From: Alphaproteobacteria bacterium
Lineage (GTDB): Bacteria > Pseudomonadota > Alphaproteobacteria > UBA8366
NCBI GenBank assembly: GCA_029861675.1
Contig: JAOTYV010000222.1
Span: 1 to 8,344 of the forward strand
Reading direction: 5' to 3'
Length of the DNA stretch: 8,344 bases
A program made the translations under genes and the position numbers. The first letter of the stretch is position 1. The number at the start of each line of letters is the position of its first letter. This document shows, piece by piece, positions 7,410 through 8,344 of this stretch. The notes under the pieces were generated by a model that saw nothing but the letters and a program-made list of their open reading frames with translations, did no database searches and was not told where the DNA came from.

Positions 7410-7438
7410 ATTCAGGCAGATTGGCGCAACCAATTCAA
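7410..7438 (-). promoter_or_regulatory. Candidate promoter with overlapping operator-like dyad for the GST-hyu operon
   Basis: On the minus strand TTGAAT (7438-7433) and CTGAAT (7415-7410) are separated by 17 nt, matching 4/6 and 3/6 bases of the sigma-70 consensus boxes. A perfect dyad ATTGG-N5-CCAAT (7420-7434) overlaps the -35 box and spacer, where a repressor or LysR-type regulator could bind; it also fits a T-N11-A pattern. The match is modest and unproven. Confidence 0.3.
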
Positions 7439-7451
7439 CCGGCCAAGCTAG

Positions 7452-7469
7452 GCGCCCGCGCTTGGGCGC
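7452..7469 (-). repeat. GC-rich inverted repeat in the infA-GST intergenic region
   Basis: GCGCCC and GGGCGC arms of 6 bp surround a 6-nt loop. The repeat lies about 70 nt past the infA stop in the direction of transcription. A stable RNA hairpin is likely, but no T-run follows, so it is only a possible transcript end or RNA-stability element for infA. Confidence 0.4.
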
Positions 7470-7540
7470 ACGTGAAATCCGGCGCAAGGCCGGGCGCTGG
7501 ATCAATACGGTGAAGTTTGCCGGAACGGCCGGCGCCGGAC

Positions 7541-7756
7541 CTATTTATGGCGAAACGTGATGCGGCCTTTGGTCAGGTCATAGGGCGTCATTTCCACGTC
7601 GACTTTATCGCCGACCATGACGCGAATCCGGAATTTGCGCATTTTGCCCTTCGGCTGCGCAATGATTTCGTGGCCATTCTCAAGCTGGACCTTAAACATG
7701 GCGTTCGGCAGCTTATCAACCACCGTTCCGCTGAATTCTATCAGTTCCTCTTTCAA
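7541..7756 (-). CDS. infA: Translation initiation factor IF-1
   Basis: A 71-residue S1/OB-fold protein that binds the 30S A site during initiation. The conserved features are all present: [11 protein letters not shown] at the N-terminus, [21 protein letters not shown] (37-41), [22 protein letters not shown] (49-66) and a basic C-terminus FRHK. The start is the TTG at 7756-7754, with AAGGAG only 5 nt upstream. This gives MKEELIEF, one residue shorter than the usual MAKEEL. A TTG ten codons upstream would add a tail foreign to the family and has no ribosome site. At residue 42 this protein has Phe where Asn (or another polar residue) normally follows GKMRK. It lies 128 nt downstream of cspA on the same strand. 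It could be the main IF-1 or a second paralogue; other genome copies cannot be seen from here. Confidence 0.93.
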   Translation of the reverse strand: MKEELIEFSGTVVDKLPNAMFKVQLENGHEIIAQPKGKMRKFRIRVMVGDKVDVEMTPYDLTKGRITFRHK

Positions 7757-7767
7757 CTCAACTCCTT
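7757..7767 (-). promoter_or_regulatory. infA ribosome binding site fixing a TTG start
   Basis: AAGGAG (7767-7762 on the minus strand) is followed by a 5-nt spacer and then the in-frame TTG at 7756. The other TTG in this stretch (7761-7759) is out of frame. No ATG or GTG in frame has a comparable site. Confidence 0.75.
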
Positions 7768-7776
7768 GACTTTGCA

Positions 7777-7790
7777 CGGGTTGCAACCCG
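7777..7790 (-). repeat. Perfect 14-bp palindrome just upstream of the infA ribosome binding site
   Basis: CGGGTTGCAACCCG reads identically on both strands and ends 9 nt before the AAGGAG of infA. As RNA it can fold into a 5-bp stem with a TGCA loop. As DNA it has the form of an operator for a dimeric regulator. Its role is unproven. Confidence 0.6.
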
Positions 7791-7884
7791 CCGCTCCGTA
7801 GCAGCGTGTCATCCGCACAGCAACCGACTGAGATTTAAGGTGAGCGCCTTCTCGCCCCTGCGGAAGGCATACCCACAATCGCCG
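7791..7884 (-). other. cspA-infA intergenic spacer
   Basis: About 94 nt from the cspA stop to the palindrome. No ORF of note, no hairpin with a T-run and no convincing promoter were found, so co-transcription of infA with cspA remains possible. Confidence 0.35.
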
Positions 7885-8094
7885 CTAGTCGATCAATTTG
7901 ACGTTCTCGGCAGCGGTTCTGCCATCACGCCCCGCAGCAAGCTCGAATTCAACCTGCTGTCCTTCGTTCACGGAAGATAGGCCCGCCCGCTCTAGCGCGG
8001 AAATGTGCACGAACACATCCTTGCCACCGTCCGAAGGTTCGATAAAGCCGAAGCCTTTCGTCGGATTGAACCACTTAACTGTACCTGTAGCCAT
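7885..8094 (-). CDS. cspA: CspA-family cold-shock protein
   Basis: A 69-residue single cold-shock (OB-fold) domain that binds single-stranded RNA and DNA and melts RNA structure in the cytoplasm. The start ATG is at 8094-8092, with GAGGAA 7 nt upstream; the frame stays open further upstream, but the family N-terminus [10 protein letters not shown] fixes this start. RNP1 is KGFGFI (13-18) and RNP2 is VFVHIS (27-32), with the aromatic residues W8, F15, F17, F28 and H30 in place. The C-terminal [15 protein letters not shown] is typical of alphaproteobacterial members. About 250 nt of upstream sequence has no gene, which would suit the long regulatory leaders seen in this family. infA follows on the same strand. 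Whether it is cold-induced cannot be told from the sequence; many genomes hold several paralogues. Confidence 0.95.
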   Translation of the reverse strand: MATGTVKWFNPTKGFGFIEPSDGGKDVFVHISALERAGLSSVNEGQQVEFELAAGRDGRTAAENVKLID

Positions 8095-8344
8095 TGGGGT
8101 ATTCCTCGTAGTGTTGCAGTAGTAACGACGCGCCCTATCAGACCGCATCTGTGGAAACGAGCAAGACAATGTCGTAAGGCAACCAAGGCCGGCACCCGAA
8201 CGTCCGAGGATCACAGCGTGATGACGAGACGTAGACGCGGTTAAATGAATTGCGAGCGGACAACGTATGGCTCGTGATCATCAATCGATATTCATCACAT
8301 AGAATATAAACGACCTTAAGAAAGTAGTAGAAAATGCGGTAATT
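8095..8344 (-). promoter_or_regulatory. Upstream/leader region of cspA
   Basis: A 250-nt stretch without a credible gene, notably AT-richer beyond about 8225. It holds the GAGGAA ribosome site of cspA and two dyads built from the same GTGAT/ATCAC half-site: 8210-8222 (ATCAC-AGC-GTGAT) and an outer-arm pair at 8274-8278 and 8294-8298. The promoter probably lies in the AT-rich part, but no box pair stands out. The E. coli cold-box sequence was not found. Confidence 0.45.

Noticed and set aside
7517..7801. Rightward open frame of 94 codons opposite infA
   Set aside because: It is antisense to the highly conserved IF-1 gene and shows no family resemblance of its own.
8270..8300. CRP-like site suggested by TGTGAT and ATCAC near cspA
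   Set aside because: The arms are 15 nt apart rather than the 6 nt of a CRP site, and the interior symmetry is poor.

Overview
The window looks like chromosomal DNA from a high-GC proteobacterium, most probably an alphaproteobacterium (Rhodospirillales/Rhizobiales-like). This rests on the GC-rich coding sequence with strong third-position bias and on the style of the IF-1, cold-shock, HyuA/HyuB and phenylacetate-CoA-ligase-like proteins. It was judged by eye, without a database search. No insertion sequence, CRISPR array, tRNA, rRNA or phage gene was seen. Gene density is high and the longest gene-free stretch is the roughly 250 nt upstream of the cold-shock gene.

Layout, left to right. (1) The 3' part of a rightward gene for an adenylate-forming, phenylacetate-CoA-ligase-like enzyme enters from the left edge and ends at 994. 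(2) A leftward six-helix membrane protein gene (991-1863) converges on it, and their stop codons overlap. (3) A leftward four-gene operon runs from 7344 down to 2022: a glutathione S-transferase, HyuA (ATP-dependent hydantoinase/oxoprolinase A subunit), HyuB (B subunit), and a small 177-residue protein whose GTG start overlaps the hyuB stop. (4) To the right lie two leftward housekeeping-type genes: infA (translation initiation factor IF-1, apparently with a TTG start) and a CspA-type cold-shock protein with a long AT-richer upstream region.

How the genes work together. HyuA and HyuB form an ATP-dependent amidohydrolase (or related carboxylase-type) enzyme acting on cyclic amides such as hydantoins, 5-oxoproline or lactams; the substrate cannot be read from the sequence. 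Tight coupling of the small alpha/beta-barrel-like protein to HyuB, and a glutathione transferase at the head of the operon, suggest a dedicated catabolic or detoxification module. A link to glutathione-derived 5-oxoproline is possible but speculative. cspA and infA form a plausible cold-adaptation/translation pair.

The most interesting points are the loss of the usual phosphate-binding loop signature in the ligase-like enzyme, the GST-HyuA-HyuB-small protein operon, the TTG-started infA with a perfect 14-bp palindrome just ahead of its ribosome binding site, and repeated GTGAT/ATCAC half-sites upstream of cspA.
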